A stretch of 64,000 nt of DNA from assembly GCA_014871385.1 (NCBI GenBank), contig CM026426.1:81015566-81079565 (forward strand). Direction: 5' to 3'. Below the pieces are notes generated by a model, which searched no databases, was not told the origin of the DNA, and saw only the letters and a list, made by a program, of their open reading frames with translations. Below are positions 10,681-20,863 of the stretch, piece by piece (the stretch's first letter is position 1; each line of letters starts with the position of its first letter). Source of the stretch: Ceratodon purpureus (Eukaryota; Streptophyta; Bryopsida; Pseudoditrichales; Ditrichaceae). Both the position numbers and the translations under genes were made by a program.

Positions 10681-10951
10681 TGAATCTCTAGTGCAAGTGG
10701 TGATTACTCTATCTAATGAAGTTTATGAGGAGCGACTGCTCATGGAACACCTGATTTTTGATTCAAACCAAGCAGCGGGGAGAGTCAAGGCACAGATGGC
10801 AGGGATGCGGTTAGGGACACTGCACCCTCTTGTAGCCTCTCTAGTGTTGTGGACTGTAGAAGACGGAAGAGATTTTAGTCTTGTGCGGGACAAGGACGTC
10901 ATTGTGAAGGGATTTAAGCCAGCATTCAGAGGGCTAAAAATGGGTGCTTAG
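10681..10951 (+). pseudogene. Tail of the MULE gene after the SWIM finger
   Basis: About 90 open residues in the frame that also covers 10460-10679. They contain a helical stretch (VITLSNEVYEERLLMEHLIF) followed by GRVKAQMAGMRLG. No domain is recognised. Position and orientation make it the likely C-terminus of the transposase. It ends at TAG 10949-10951. Confidence 0.35.
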
Positions 10952-11346
10952 TTAGAGGGTTTGTCATGAGGATAATACCGGAATCATGTCACGGTGCTGC
11001 TTGTGACATTGGCAACTTTGCCTCCACCATAGACTTCGTGCACTTTTGTTAAATTCTTGATGGAATTGGAGCATGATATAGAGATGTAGTCCGTTTCTAA
11101 GGGGAGGGTACCATTTTTTGGATTGTTATATCAGATAGTGAGACTATGGATCAATCAATCTCCATTGATTGTTGCGGATGTCTCTTTTAAACACGGCTTT
11201 AGGTTCATTTCGGCAGAACATGTGCTGTGGTTGATCGCGTATTTGAGGAACCTCCTAAAGAGACCAAATGCTTCCTAGGTCTCTCTTTGCAGAGTTCCTC
11301 CTCGTCTATTGAGTGACACATCATAGCAGAGGATAGTATAGTTAGT

Positions 11347-11712
11347 TTGGAAAAGGAGGCGGTCCACTTCCTTATGTCGTGGGGTTCTCCAGGTGTCTTT
11401 GACTACGATGATGCATTCGGCGACTTGGCGGTGGACACCACTAAGGCGCAGGAAAGAGCTGCACTTTCTAAGACATACCTAGAGGTAAACATTGGGGATT
11501 CCTCAAAGGATACACGCATTGTCTGCGTTTTGATGGAATTTGCACCTGCCACTAAGACGACCCTTTATAAGTGGCAAAAGGAGCTCCGTACTTCTGCTAG
11601 TTTACACCCTTATTCAGGAGGAAAGCAAAGTGTCGTTGTTGCATGCACAGATGGCACTGCAAAGACTTTGTACATGGCCCACCTCAAGGCAACTTGGCTA
11701 GCGCGTTACTAG
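11347..11712 (+). CDS. Uncharacterised 121-residue ORF next to the MULE gene
   Basis: An open frame starting at TTG 11347 and ending at TAG 11710-11712, with no recognised family. It includes DYDDAFGDLAVDTTKAQERA and RIVCVLMEFAPATKTTLYKW, a mixed soluble-protein composition that looks coding rather than random. It lies in the same orientation as the MULE gene, about 400 bases beyond it. It may be another exon of the same element or the remains of a cargo gene. Confidence 0.3.
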   Translation: MEKEAVHFLMSWGSPGVFDYDDAFGDLAVDTTKAQERAALSKTYLEVNIGDSSKDTRIVCVLMEFAPATKTTLYKWQKELRTSASLHPYSGGKQSVVVACTDGTAKTLYMAHLKATWLARY

Positions 11713-12985
11713 AAGTTGAAGTGAGCTTCATCACCGGTACGGACAACAAGTGACTATCTCTGAACTAGAGGGCAGTAGATGGAGCAAGCGGAGCGCCTTG
11801 TTAGAAGTTAGCTATGGTGTCTTGGAACCCTAGAATATATTCTATGTCTACACTAAGAGTTAAATGTAAGGCATTAGTCATGCTTGTAGGCAGTGTCATA
11901 GAAGAAGTTAGCTTCCTAGTAAGGCTATCGTTTTAAATCAAATATATATACAACTCTTTTTCTTCATTTTTCTCAGCTCTGGACTACTGATTTTCATCTC
12001 TCAGACAACTATATTGGCTTTGGCATGGGCTCCCTTCACTTGGTTCTTGTTGGAGAAGTGCAAACCTCCTTCCGTGTACACTGTGTTATGTCCTTGCAAT
12101 GGTAGGGTTGCTACTGTTTTTGGTTTTTAGATTGAGTAAGTTCCACGCCATCATGGTAAGACGGTCGTCCCCAGGATCTAGCATTTCTACTCGCCGCAAC
12201 GAAACACAAAAGCGATTGACTATTGTCCCATCCTCAATTGAAGTATGACGAGCGCAAGTCGTGCGTACATGGAGCTATTAGGCGGCCGAGCACAAACATG
12301 GAGACGTTGCGGCACAGGAGTGGACTAATGCTGAACTTGTTTGTCTAAAGGAAGAGTTCTACCTAGGAATGTGCAAAGAGGCGGCAGATAATCTTAGCAA
12401 CCACAGTGTTGACTAGTTTCAATATCCGCAGTTCAATGTACTACACGAATCGCAACCTAGAATGTGCATTATTACTCTCTCTAGAGCATAAATTTTGAAA
12501 TGAAAAGATTGATGTGCAGTAAAGTTGTCTTTATTTGCATTTACAATGATCTATATGGATAAAAGCATTTTGGTCAGTGACATAACAAGCATCCGGAATC
12601 ATGGCAAGCGCTTCGATTGTGGGCACTAAGTAAATGCAATCATGACATAGTGTAGTTCATAAATATGATTGCCATTTCAAATGGTGATATTACAACCCTT
12701 ACGCTATGGGATCCTATGGAGAGAGTTCCTCCTCTGAAATCAAAAGTTCCCTCCTATTACTCATGGCAAGTTCACGCCTATCCTCCGGCCGTGGTCATAC
12801 ACTATGGCTTCTTTTTGCACTTGGGTCTTTTGCTCAGTCCTATGATACAATCAAATCCACCAATGCAAATAGGTTAGTGTCATAGACCTGCAGTTTCACG
12901 TGCTATTATGTGAGGAGATATCGCACGGGCCGTCTCATAGCCAGGATTGTACTCACCTTCACGTATAGCATGACGTTACAATAGG
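11713..12985. other. No supported gene; space between two convergent remnants
   Basis: This stretch separates the plus-strand MULE gene from the minus-strand uncharacterised gene. Short coding-like patches occur but none is long enough or family-like enough to call. Downstream ends of both genes, and any terminators, should lie here. I see no LTR or TIR. Confidence 0.4.
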
Positions 12986-13880
12986 TCAAATGGCCGCAGA
13001 CTCTTTGTTCCTTGCTTGCTGGTAGACTTTACCTGTGACAACATTCTCGCTTGCTTGCCTGGGTTTGCCAACGAGGCAATGCCCGGCCTTGGACATGCAT
13101 CCCCAAAACTCCGAATGAAGCCCTACAAGAAAGTTGTATTTTTCTTTGGAGGGGTCAAAGTGGAGCAACGTATTTGGTTGAAGAATTAGTACTGACTAAT
13201 GGTCGTAGCACACCCAAGGTATTATGAATCCTACACCTTTCGTGGATCCACGCCTGCTAGAGGCTTTGACCATTTGTGCGCATAAGAACTAACAATATGG
13301 ACATCATTGTGCAAGTTCTCATCAGAAGCCCATTTTAACCGTGACATTGCAAAATCCACGATATCATTTCAAAGGCGCGTTTTAACATGCTTCAGGTCTT
13401 GGATAGCCTTGTGTTTTAGTATTACCTCTTTCCTGCAGTGGCTGAAAATTACAGTCACGGGCTTGTGAAGGATACCCTCCTCATCGTATGGTACTCTCTT
13501 CAAAAGGTCGTCTATCTTCAAAGTGCGGTAAACCTTCTCCAAAGAAAGACTTGGGAATTGAACAACGTCAATACGGTGCTCACACCCGGAAGTTGGTCCA
13601 CTTGACCCTTTGTTTTCCGATGTAGGCCTCGCAACTGAAGGGAAGTGTGTCACGTTAGGTTTGAGATTTGACTTTCGGTCGTCAAAATGGTGTGATAAAC
13701 TGATCAACTGCTCCACAGCCTCCAAGTCAACGTCTTTCTAGAATTTGTAGGAGAGATTCAGAGTGCGGTTGTTGAAACCTCCATTACGAGCAACTATATC
13801 TTACGAACATCCGCAAAGAATTGATACTCCATTCACAGGGGTATTTGGAAGCCGAGCTGAATTTCCATTGATCTATTGAG
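12986..13880 (-). pseudogene. C-terminal part of an uncharacterised minus-strand gene, left of the second CACTA element
   Basis: On the minus strand, reading down from 13878, the sequence stays coding-like in one frame: GNSARLPNTPVNGVSIL, NGGFNNRTLNLSYKF, then the open 118-residue stretch 13725-13369 (EAVEQLISLSHHFDDR, LSLEKVYRTLKIDDLLK, KPVTVIFSHCRKEVIL). TAG, TAA and TAG stops interrupt the part before 13725. Weaker coding-like sequence goes on to about 12.99 kb. I recognise no domain. It joins in frame to 21776-21944 when the CACTA element and one 3-bp target copy are left out. Confidence 0.5.
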
Positions 13881-14199
13881 ACACACTACAAGAAGAACTA
13901 TGCCAAATTGATAGAACTTTGATAGCGAAATTTCCAATATGATAACTTCAACATTGATCTCTGTATTCTTGTCAATTCAGTCATATTTTTTTATCCCTGT
14001 CAACTTTTTGTCAACTTTTTAGTCCCAAATATTCTCCCAAAGGACGAGCTGGCAGTGCAAGGAGAAAAATGCTGAGCTAGCAGTCTGAGATGGAAGAAAG
14101 AAGGGATGATAAAAAATCCGATCTTTAAGGATCCTTTAGGTTATGATGTTGTAGATGTTGGAGCGCGAGAGTGTTTGAAGCGTGGTGCGAGGTGAGGAA

Positions 14200-15400
14200 G
14201 TGAAAGTATGGCGCCGCTGGTGTATAGCGATGGGCAGGTATTCGTAGCGGGACGACGACGATGTGCATGGTGGGATTGGGGGAATCGGGAATGCTGTTCT
14301 ACCGGACACTAAGGGCCACGGAATTGGCTTCTTGGGAATTGCTTTCTGCTTTGGTCTTGGTGACTTTCTCCCCCTCCAGTTCCTTGGTCACATTTCTGAT
14401 AAAACTCTACACCCTCTCTCTCTCGCCGTGATCCAACGCGTCTTCGAAGTTCACGTGTTTCTAATATCTTGAATAGAGTTCGCAGCCTTGCTTACATTCT
14501 GTTTTTGGGTTTAGGGTTTGAATGGTGAAAGTTTGTACTGTGTGTGGAAACCCCGTGTACTCAGAACCTGACTAGTAGAACCTGACTTCCATTGGCTCCT
14601 CATTGCAACCTGATGTTGTTTTGGCTGGTGCAAACAGGTCTTATCAATCTAGCATGTCGCACTTGCTGCAGCCGTGGTGGGCAAAATCACATGGAGTCGG
14701 TGTTTTATCTACATAGCTGCAGAGATATTAGGTGGATTCTTGGGTGGTTTTCTTGTTTGGTTGACGTACATCCCGCATTCCAGCCATTGGAGTTTGTGGA
14801 ATCGACGGAGGACAAATATGCGTTTGCTGTGATCATCAAGCAGGAACTCAGGGAGCCTGCTCATCGGTGGAGGGAGCTTACAAACCTAGAACCATTTCTT
14901 TAACAGATTTTGACGATCAGTAGAATTATCTTGTGATCATATTTCAGAAATCATTGCATAATTTGACAATTGCTATGAAGGTTGGGATCAATTGGTTTAA
15001 TGCTGACGATTGGTTGCTCCGTTGCCGACTAACCTTAAATGATTAACCTCTTGTGTAGGTATGCGTCAGCAGGAACGAGGGACATCACAAATGTTACGAC
15101 TGGTGTTTATTTGATGTGCTTTATTTGACCGGTGTACTCTACTCAATTCTCTGCTGATACGAGAGGCAGATTTTACTTGCCCTCCTTGGTTCTCATCTGG
15201 TGCCGTATCACTAATTTCAAAGATTTCGGATCCGAATCCTCGAATTGTATTTCTCTCTAATATCGATTCTCCTCTATGCATGCATTTGTGGAGTCTTGAA
15301 GCTATATGCGCTTGTTTTTCCACGAGGAACCTCTGAGTTTGAAATGATTTGCTTAGTAGTTGAGGTCAAAGATTCTTATGAGCTCTAGACTCCAAAAAAA
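14200..15400. other. Left interior of the second CACTA element, origin unknown
   Basis: Several short open stretches occur on both strands. One plus-strand piece (about 14780-14901) contains FVESTEDKYAFAVIIKQELR and looks coding, but I cannot name it. On the minus strand, a charged patch (RNVTKELEGEKVTKTKAES) lies near 14330-14420. These may be further captured fragments. No splice-bounded exon is evident. Confidence 0.25.
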
Positions 15401-15426
15401 GCATGAGCTAATAGACTTTGGTGCAG

Positions 15427-15549
15427 CGCATCAGGATGGAGGGAATTCGCAGTGATGAATGGTTTAAAAATAATTATGTACCTGTTCAATTGTACGACGA
15501 TAAAGACATCAATCTGGACGATGTCAAGGCTGATTTTGATGACACCAAG
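15427..15549 (+). pseudogene. CIPK (CBL-interacting protein kinase) exon, end of the kinase domain
   Basis: CIPKs are Ser/Thr kinases that bind calcineurin-B-like calcium sensors. This 123-base exon (41 codons, phase 0) has an acceptor GTGCAG before it and a GT donor at 15550. It encodes RIRMEGIRSDEWFKNNYVPV and then LDDVKADFDD. This matches the end of the kinase domain and the start of the linker, typically IRxDEWFKKNYxPV and then LDDVxAVFDD. Only this exon and the one at 16633-16749 are present, so the kinase is not encoded. The exon-intron structure fits the intron-rich CIPK clade. It was copied as genomic DNA, since introns are kept. Confidence 0.85.
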
Positions 15550-15786
15550 GTTGGATATCGTCTCTGGCCATCGGCCTCTATATCCATATTCTACTGTAGA
15601 CAAGTAATATTTTTTTGTATGTCAAATGAGGGATATTCGGTTACGTGTTTAACTATATAACTCTTAGGGTGTGTCTTGGAGTACACCGCTTAAACGAGGA
15701 AGCTAGAATAGTCTTGTATGGGATAAGATTGTATCTATTCTGAGCACTGAGTTTCTCAGATCTTTGTAGCATTACTTGATGCTTAG

Positions 15787-15974
15787 GGCAACAATTGGCG
15801 GATGTGCAAATTTGCATGGAGGGTACCTTAATTGACGACCAGATTGTGAGCATTTTGTCGGATTGCCAAATTAAAGTGTGGGATACGCGAAGCAGCCGGT
15901 GCTTAGAAACAATCATTGAGAATACACAGTGGGAGCCTTCACGCGTCAACATATGCTTCGATAGTGTGAAACAG
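15787..15974 (+). pseudogene. WD40-type gene exon lying inside a CIPK intron (first)
   Basis: The exon has acceptor TGCTTAG before it and a GT donor at 15975. It encodes LADVQICMEGTLIDDQIVSI followed by SDCQIKVWDTRSSRCLETII. IKVWDTRSSRCLETI is a classical WD repeat ending (xxVWDxRxxxCLxTI), and the rest reads as the next blade. I cannot assign the parent gene. It sits between two CIPK exons that should be neighbours, so it was inserted into the CIPK intron or joined during capture. Confidence 0.7.
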
Positions 15975-16205
15975 GTTCTTATCATCTCTAGATTTCCTCT
16001 CAGCAACTCCGTTCTCATCTTCCTCTTGATACAAAAGGATTACTTTCTTTGTCAAAATAATTTGGTGAGACGAAGTCTGGAAGTTCACAACAAATTTGCA
16101 ATGCCTCAACTGGTGATCAGCAATGCCATAACTATCGAAGCTTGATATGATTTTTCGTATCGTTTGTGATATTTATATGAATGATGATTAAAGCTCTTGG
16201 TACAG

Positions 16206-16313
16206 GTTCTTTTGGCTGGAGGTGACAAACTTGAGATGTGGCATAAGCGACGAGCAAGAGAGGCACGGACAGCATTAATTGCTGCGATGGTCTACAATCC
16301 CCTTCTTCACCAG
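16206..16313 (+). pseudogene. WD40-type gene exon lying inside a CIPK intron (second)
   Basis: The 108-base exon (36 codons) follows acceptor TACAG and ends at a GT donor at 16314. It encodes VLLAGGDKLEMWHKRRARE followed by a segment ending YNPLLHQ. It continues directly from the first WD40 exon, whose last residues are FDSVKQ, with a GT-AG intron at 15975-16205. The LAGGDKLEMWHKRR run suits a WD blade. No stop or frameshift is present in either WD exon. Confidence 0.65.
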
Positions 16314-16632
16314 GTGGATATCCTCCTGTGATGCGTGAATTTTCTTTCCATTACGTGACATAGGCAGTTTTCACTCTAAGTTTCAAAATGGGCGGCACCT
16401 TTTGCTTCACATTATACTTCCTTCGTATCTTACATCGTTATGTGACGATGGAGAATTTTTGCGTGGCTTGACCTGTAATTAGTTTGTCTGCACATTTTGC
16501 TACGCACCTCCAGAATCATACACAGAGTAATAAATTTAGAGTCACCTTTAATGAGGCTCAGCATACTCCCGATTGCTTAGTTCGGTGTGCTACTGTGATT
16601 TTAATGCAGCAGTTTCTTTTTGAGTGGTGCAG

Positions 16633-16749
16633 GAATAATTTGTCAAAGAGCGGGAGGTAAAAGACGAGGGTCCGTCGTTGATGAACGCATTTGAACTTAT
16701 AAGTCTATCCCAAGGACTCAACCTCTCTGCATTGTTTGATAGGCGTCAG
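16633..16749 (+). pseudogene. CIPK exon with the NAF/FISL motif
   Basis: The 117-base exon (39 codons, phase 0) follows acceptor GGTGCAG and ends at a GT donor (16750). It contains the CIPK-specific CBL-binding NAF/FISL motif as MNAFELISLSQGLNLSALF. The second codon is TAA, so a stop was created in an otherwise intact exon. In a CIPK gene this exon directly follows the DEWFKKNY exon, so the two are co-linear here with WD40 sequence between them. Regulatory (PPI) and C-terminal parts are absent. Confidence 0.9.
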
Positions 16750-16915
16750 GTATGTATCAATTTTTCTAGAGTTCATTTCGGCGTTCACTTCATATTATGG
16801 GAACTGTACTGACTGATGCCAACTTATCACAAAAAGTTAAAAGCATTTTTTCCTGCATTTTTGAGTGACGATATGTTTAGTACTTCATTGATTGATCGTT
16901 AATATTTTTGAACAG

Positions 16916-17082
16916 GGAACAAGGTGATGATCAAGGAAACGAAGAGAAGTTTGCATGATGCCTTGTGTGTGGCTCATAATCTGATTCGGGACAAAGCTAT
17001 TGTTTATGATGGCGGTGCTGCTGAAATTGCATGTTCCCTGGCTGTGGAGGCTGCTGCTGACAAGATATATGGTGTTGAGCAG
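16916..17082 (+). pseudogene. CCT/TCP-1 epsilon subunit exon 1 of 3 kept
   Basis: CCT epsilon is one of eight subunits of the cytosolic chaperonin ring that folds actin and tubulin. The exon follows acceptor AACAG and ends at a GT donor. It contains [40 protein letters not shown] and [10 protein letters not shown]. This matches the family block with [13 protein letters not shown]; here the first Gly of GGG is Asp. The frame is open. Confidence 0.92.
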
Positions 17083-17251
17083 GTTTATTTCTTCTTAACG
17101 CTATGCTTGTAATTGTTGGTTTTTGTTGCTTTTATGCCATGTGTTCCAGCTTTTGCTATCTTCCAAGGTTAGCAGGTTTTCTTTTTTTGGGTGAATATTT
17201 CGTGGTAAAGTTGTAGATATGTTTTAGCGCTGATCCTATTGTATTCTGCAG

Positions 17252-17297
17252 TCAGCCAATCAACACACTTACTGGTGTAAAAGCTCAGCAAGTGAAA
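17252..17297 (+). pseudogene. CCT epsilon exon 2 of 3 kept (short)
   Basis: A 46-base exon after acceptor TCTGCAG, encoding QPINTLTGVKAQQVK and ending at a GT donor (17298). It corresponds to the family block QPIETLxxVKxxQVK. The block that should come between GVEQ and QPI (about 23 residues, with AFAxALDxxPMALAENSG) is not found in 17083-17251, so that exon is deleted or unrecognisable. Confidence 0.8.
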
Positions 17298-17526
17298 GTG
17301 ATGTGATGATGTCGGTTGATTTATTCTTCGAGTTCAATTAAATTGGATAGTGAAAAGAAGCCATTTGCTTGTTTAATTGTTTTTTTATTGGAGCAACAGG
17401 TTTCTTCTTAGGCATTTACAATGTCTATCTCACTTCTTTCAGGTTTATTTTTAGGTTCAAAGGGTCTAAGTTGCAGATTACAGTTCCTCAAGTGTTTTGA
17501 CCGATTTTAGATTCCCTACATTACAG

Positions 17527-17695
17527 GAGCAGAATCCGCATCTGAGCATTGACTGCATTGATGTTGGGACCAATGATATGCGAGAGCAGAATGTTTTTGA
17601 GACACTCATTGGGAAGAAGCAACAGGTTTTACTGGCAACGCAGGTGGTGAAGATGATTCTCAAGATAGTTGATGTGATCAGTCCTTCAGCATTTT
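17527..17695 (+). pseudogene. CCT epsilon last exon, cut by the LINE
   Basis: The exon follows acceptor TTACAG and encodes [36 protein letters not shown] and [19 protein letters not shown]. This is the C-terminal end of CCT epsilon, with the hallmark [14 protein letters not shown]. The LINE insertion begins within the final codons. The first target copy TTCAGCATTTT is 17685-17695, and the matching copy is at 21065-21075. Confidence 0.92.
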
Positions 17696-18249
17696 ATTTT
17701 TTATTTTTTTATTTTTTTTGAGTCAAATGGTGAGATTCCATTACAGTAAATAAAAATACACCGTCGCAAACCAAGCCGAGTTGCCCCTGCTGGCAAAGTC
17801 AAATTTTAGGGAGTCTTACCTCCAATGCTAATTCTGCCTAATACCGCACTAGCTAAACAAAATCACTTCTAGGCGGGCGAATGTGGGTCCACCTTATATG
17901 GTCCTCCTGGACTCTGCAAATGGTGTTGGTGTTCCCCTAGAGGGCCATGAATTCCTGCCGAGCTCGTAACGCCGCAAGTGGATTGGCCTTCGAAAGCATT
18001 GTGACTCGGATCCAGTTGGCATGAGTCAGGTCGACTATCGTATCCCAGAGGGTGCATTCCAACTGCTCACGAGACCAAGGGTGATTTTGAAACACCCAGG
18101 GGTTGCACCTTAGCCAGATCACCCAAAGAATGGACCCTTGGATAAACGACCAGGTCAGTTGTCCCGCCTGCAAGGGCCCTAGTAGTGCGTCTCCAAGCAG
18201 GCATTGCTGCCAAGTGAGGGACAACCAGGGGCTAGGGGTCCCTGCATGA

Positions 18250-18465
18250 TCAAGAAGGTGAGGTCGCAAAGCACCACGCTTGAGTGGCGGCAACACAATA
18301 AAAAAAATCGTGAATTAAAGACTCCGGGGCCCCTACGTCACAACAGCTGCACAGGTCGGACGTAGCAGGATGAGCAACGCGACGCCACTGATTAACAGCG
18401 ATTGTCCGGTGATATAGACTCCATAGAAAGCCAGCCTCTTTGCGAGACCGGCCTGTGCGCCACAC
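18250..18465 (-). pseudogene. LINE zf-RVT zinc-binding tail
   Basis: The minus-strand reading gives GFLWSLYHRTIAVNQW, LCSCCDVGAPESLIHDFFYC and then ATQAW. This is the C-x2-C...H...C pattern of the zf-RVT domain that follows RT in plant LINEs. It lies about 1 kb past the RT, at the position expected for the C-terminal part of ORF2. Confidence 0.75.
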
Positions 18466-19520
18466 CTCCGTCCAATCGGGATCGAAGTGGGCTCTTAATT
18501 CTGCTACCGTAGCCTAAGGCCTGCCATGCAGCTGGGATTCGGGCCTGGAAGAGGGCGATCTTGGGGCGCTCCTCAGCAAGGAGGCTGAACCGTGTCTGAA
18601 GCTCCGCCCACTGCCGGAGCATCATGGTGCCGGGGAGCTAGAGGTCGCCCAAGCAATGAAGGCCATTAGAGGAGATTTGCCGCGCACGTTGACGTGTAAA
18701 ACCAAAATTGTTCGCCAAGAAGTGAGTCGTCCACCACAGGTGGGTGATCCTGATTTATTCAAATGTCCGCGGAGGTTGGGCGTTGACCAGAGGGCTCAGA
18801 AGTCGCCAGGACTGAATGAGCCGGTTCCAAAGCTTGGAACCTTGGGGACCGAAAATTTGGCGAGTAAAGCCCAGTGCAAGCTTCGAGGCCATCGGCCAGG
18901 GCCTGGGGGTCTAAGCCCGACCAATCAATGCCGCAAGAGCAAATGCATCGGGGAAGTATCAGGGCCAAGAGCCTTGATCACCCATTTTCCCATGAGCGCG
19001 ACCAAAGCCTCTTCTGAATTAGTGATGCCGAGGCTGCCAATGTGTTTTGCCGCACAGCAGTCGTCCTATCTAACCCTTGCTCGCGCATTCTCCTCAATAT
19101 CGGACCATAAGTAACTCCAAAGGGAGGTGCGGATGGAGCGAAGAATCGTAGTTGAGCCCCTCCATATGTTGATGAAGTACCATAAAGTAGATAAGAGTAC
19201 CGAATTCACCACTACGGCGCGGGCTGCCAGAGCTAAGTGTACCGAGGTCCAGTACTGTAGTTTGGCGGTAATCTTGGCCTGGAGAAATTGATCAACATCC
19301 TGAGTATCTATGGACACCCCAAAAGGTGTGCCCAATAGTTTGGACACGGCCCTGTCCGGAGCAATGGTGCACCCAAAAGTGCTCAACCAGTGAGGAGTCA
19401 AACCAATAAATGCCGTATTTCCTGCGATTGAGAGTGAGACCTGTGGCAATGCCGAATTCGGTCAGAAGGGTAGAGGCTGCTATGCGGTAGCGTTCGCTCC
19501 CAAACAGGAAATAGGTAGCA

Positions 19521-19850
19521 TCATCCGCGTTTTGTGTTAATACCTGCTGCGTGTGGCCATCGGATCCCTCTCAGGTAACTACGTTGGACTGCTTGTCGTG
19601 AGGCGGTGGCCAGTGCTTCTGCGATGAGCAAGAAGAGGTATGGCGCCAAGGGGCAGCCTTGGCGCACACCTCTCCGAATGGAGAAGTCGCCTGTTGTAGT
19701 GCCGTTGATGGAGACCACTGCAGACGCGTTCTCAAGTAGCAGGTGGACCATGTTGATGAATGATTGTCGCAGCCCCATTCTGCCCATGGCCCGAAAGAGG
19801 ACGCTCAAGCGAACGGAGTCGTAGGCCTTGCTGAAATCTAATTTCAGCAT
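19521..19850 (-). pseudogene. LINE reverse transcriptase, palm region
   Basis: This is the best-preserved piece of the LINE. LDFSKAYDSV is the RT palm motif with the first catalytic Asp. GVRQGCPLAPYLFLL is the fingers/palm motif. The open frame ends at the frameshift just before QNADD, where YADD is expected. Enzymatic function is lost on both counts (Tyr changed, frame broken). Confidence 0.9.
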
Positions 19851-20518
19851 GACTAATGGTTGTTCCGATTCACGAGCCTAGGATATGGTTTCGTGTTGTA
19901 GCATTATGGTATCCAAAATATGGCGTGAGGGCACAAAAGCCGATTGGCTAGGGTGGATAACATCCAGGAGGAGTTTTTGCAGACGAACCTGCATGACCTT
20001 GGCCGGAATTTTGTAGGAAATATTTAACAACGTGATCGGCCTCCAGTTGGGCAAAAATTACAAATCTCTTTCCTTTGGAAGGAGGATCACTAGCCCTTGG
20101 TTCATGCCCATCGGGAGGGACTGAGTTGCGATAGCTTGATGGATCATGGCAGTAAAATCTGCACCAATAAGATCCCAAAAACGGTGATAAACTCCATAAC
20201 AACTCCATCAGGTCTAGGACTTTTTCAGAGCGGCAGCTGATGAAGAGCTGCTTTGAGCTCTGCAGCTTCAGGGACTCGTCCGAGGTGTTGGAGGGTGGCT
20301 GGCGGGAATTGATCAATAAAAGAGGCCAGGAGGAGGGCGAGGAGATCTTCCTTAGCCTCGAGCGTAGCTGGTGAAGCTGTAGGGTCAGCGTAGAGAGCCT
20401 AGTAATAAGCCAGCACCGTAGACTCCAAGTCTGCGCGGTCCGAGACGCAGGAACTAGTAGCCGTGCGGAGTGAAGCAATTTGAGTCAAACCGCCAGGGGC
20501 GCTGACAGCGCGGAAAAA

Positions 20519-20863
20519 CTACTTAGTGACTGCATCCCCCAGGAGCTTCAAGCGGGAGCGGGATCGTATTCGTCGATCCTCCGCTTTGCGATCGTGAAAG
20601 GTTTCCAGTCGCAGCCGTGTAGCCCCGCGCTCCTCGAAAGCAGCATCGTCGGTTGGGTCAGCTTGAGCCTGCGCGGTGGCCACTGCAACCGTGGCGATGA
20701 GGGCTTCCTCGTCTCCACGGAAAGCTTGAGCTTTAGCTTTGCACAAGCCTCTGTAGAAACACAACACAGAGCGGAGCTCCGCAAAGAAGGAGGTGCCCAG
20801 CCGGGCGGTGGTCCATCTGCGCATGATGTCCTCCGCGGCGTCGTCGAACCACAGGCAGTTCAT
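20519..20863 (-). pseudogene. LINE segment between endonuclease and reverse transcriptase
   Basis: Open stretch of 114 residues with RLRLETFHDRKAEDRRIRSR, a highly charged linker. Such a linker between EN and RT is common in L1-type ORF2. It begins shortly after the DHHPI endonuclease end, in another frame, and ends in FFRAVSAPGG (across a frame break). This identifies the domain order and the strand. Confidence 0.6.

Larger units (their letters stand above)
4517..10951 (+). pseudogene. MULE (Mutator-like) transposase gene, interrupted by CACTA and multiply broken
   Basis: This is a degraded MULE transposase gene. It starts at ATG 4517 (a second ATG is at 4523) and is interrupted after 26 bases by the CACTA element at 4543-6949. 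Coding resumes at 6953 in frame. Later blocks are an N-terminal region (6953-7314), a probable GT-AG intron (about 7315-7400), a very basic region (7500-8117), a Cys/His DNA-binding-like block (8510-8660), the MULE catalytic core (8878-9129 and on), and a SWIM zinc finger (10426-10470). Stops occur at 7131 (TAG), 7241 (TGA), 8842 (TGA) and 9127 (TGA), and frame changes occur between 8117 and 8125 and near 10.0 kb. The family call rests on the core and SWIM blocks. It is non-functional as it stands. Confidence 0.8.

Noticed and set aside
13884-17695. Helitron capture as the explanation for the gene fragments
   Set aside because: The bounds are CACTA-type inverted ends, not a TC start and a CTRR end with a 3' hairpin. 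CACTA explains the ends and subterminal words better.
19606-19824. 72-residue plus-strand open frame
   Set aside because: Shadow of the LINE reverse transcriptase on the minus strand.
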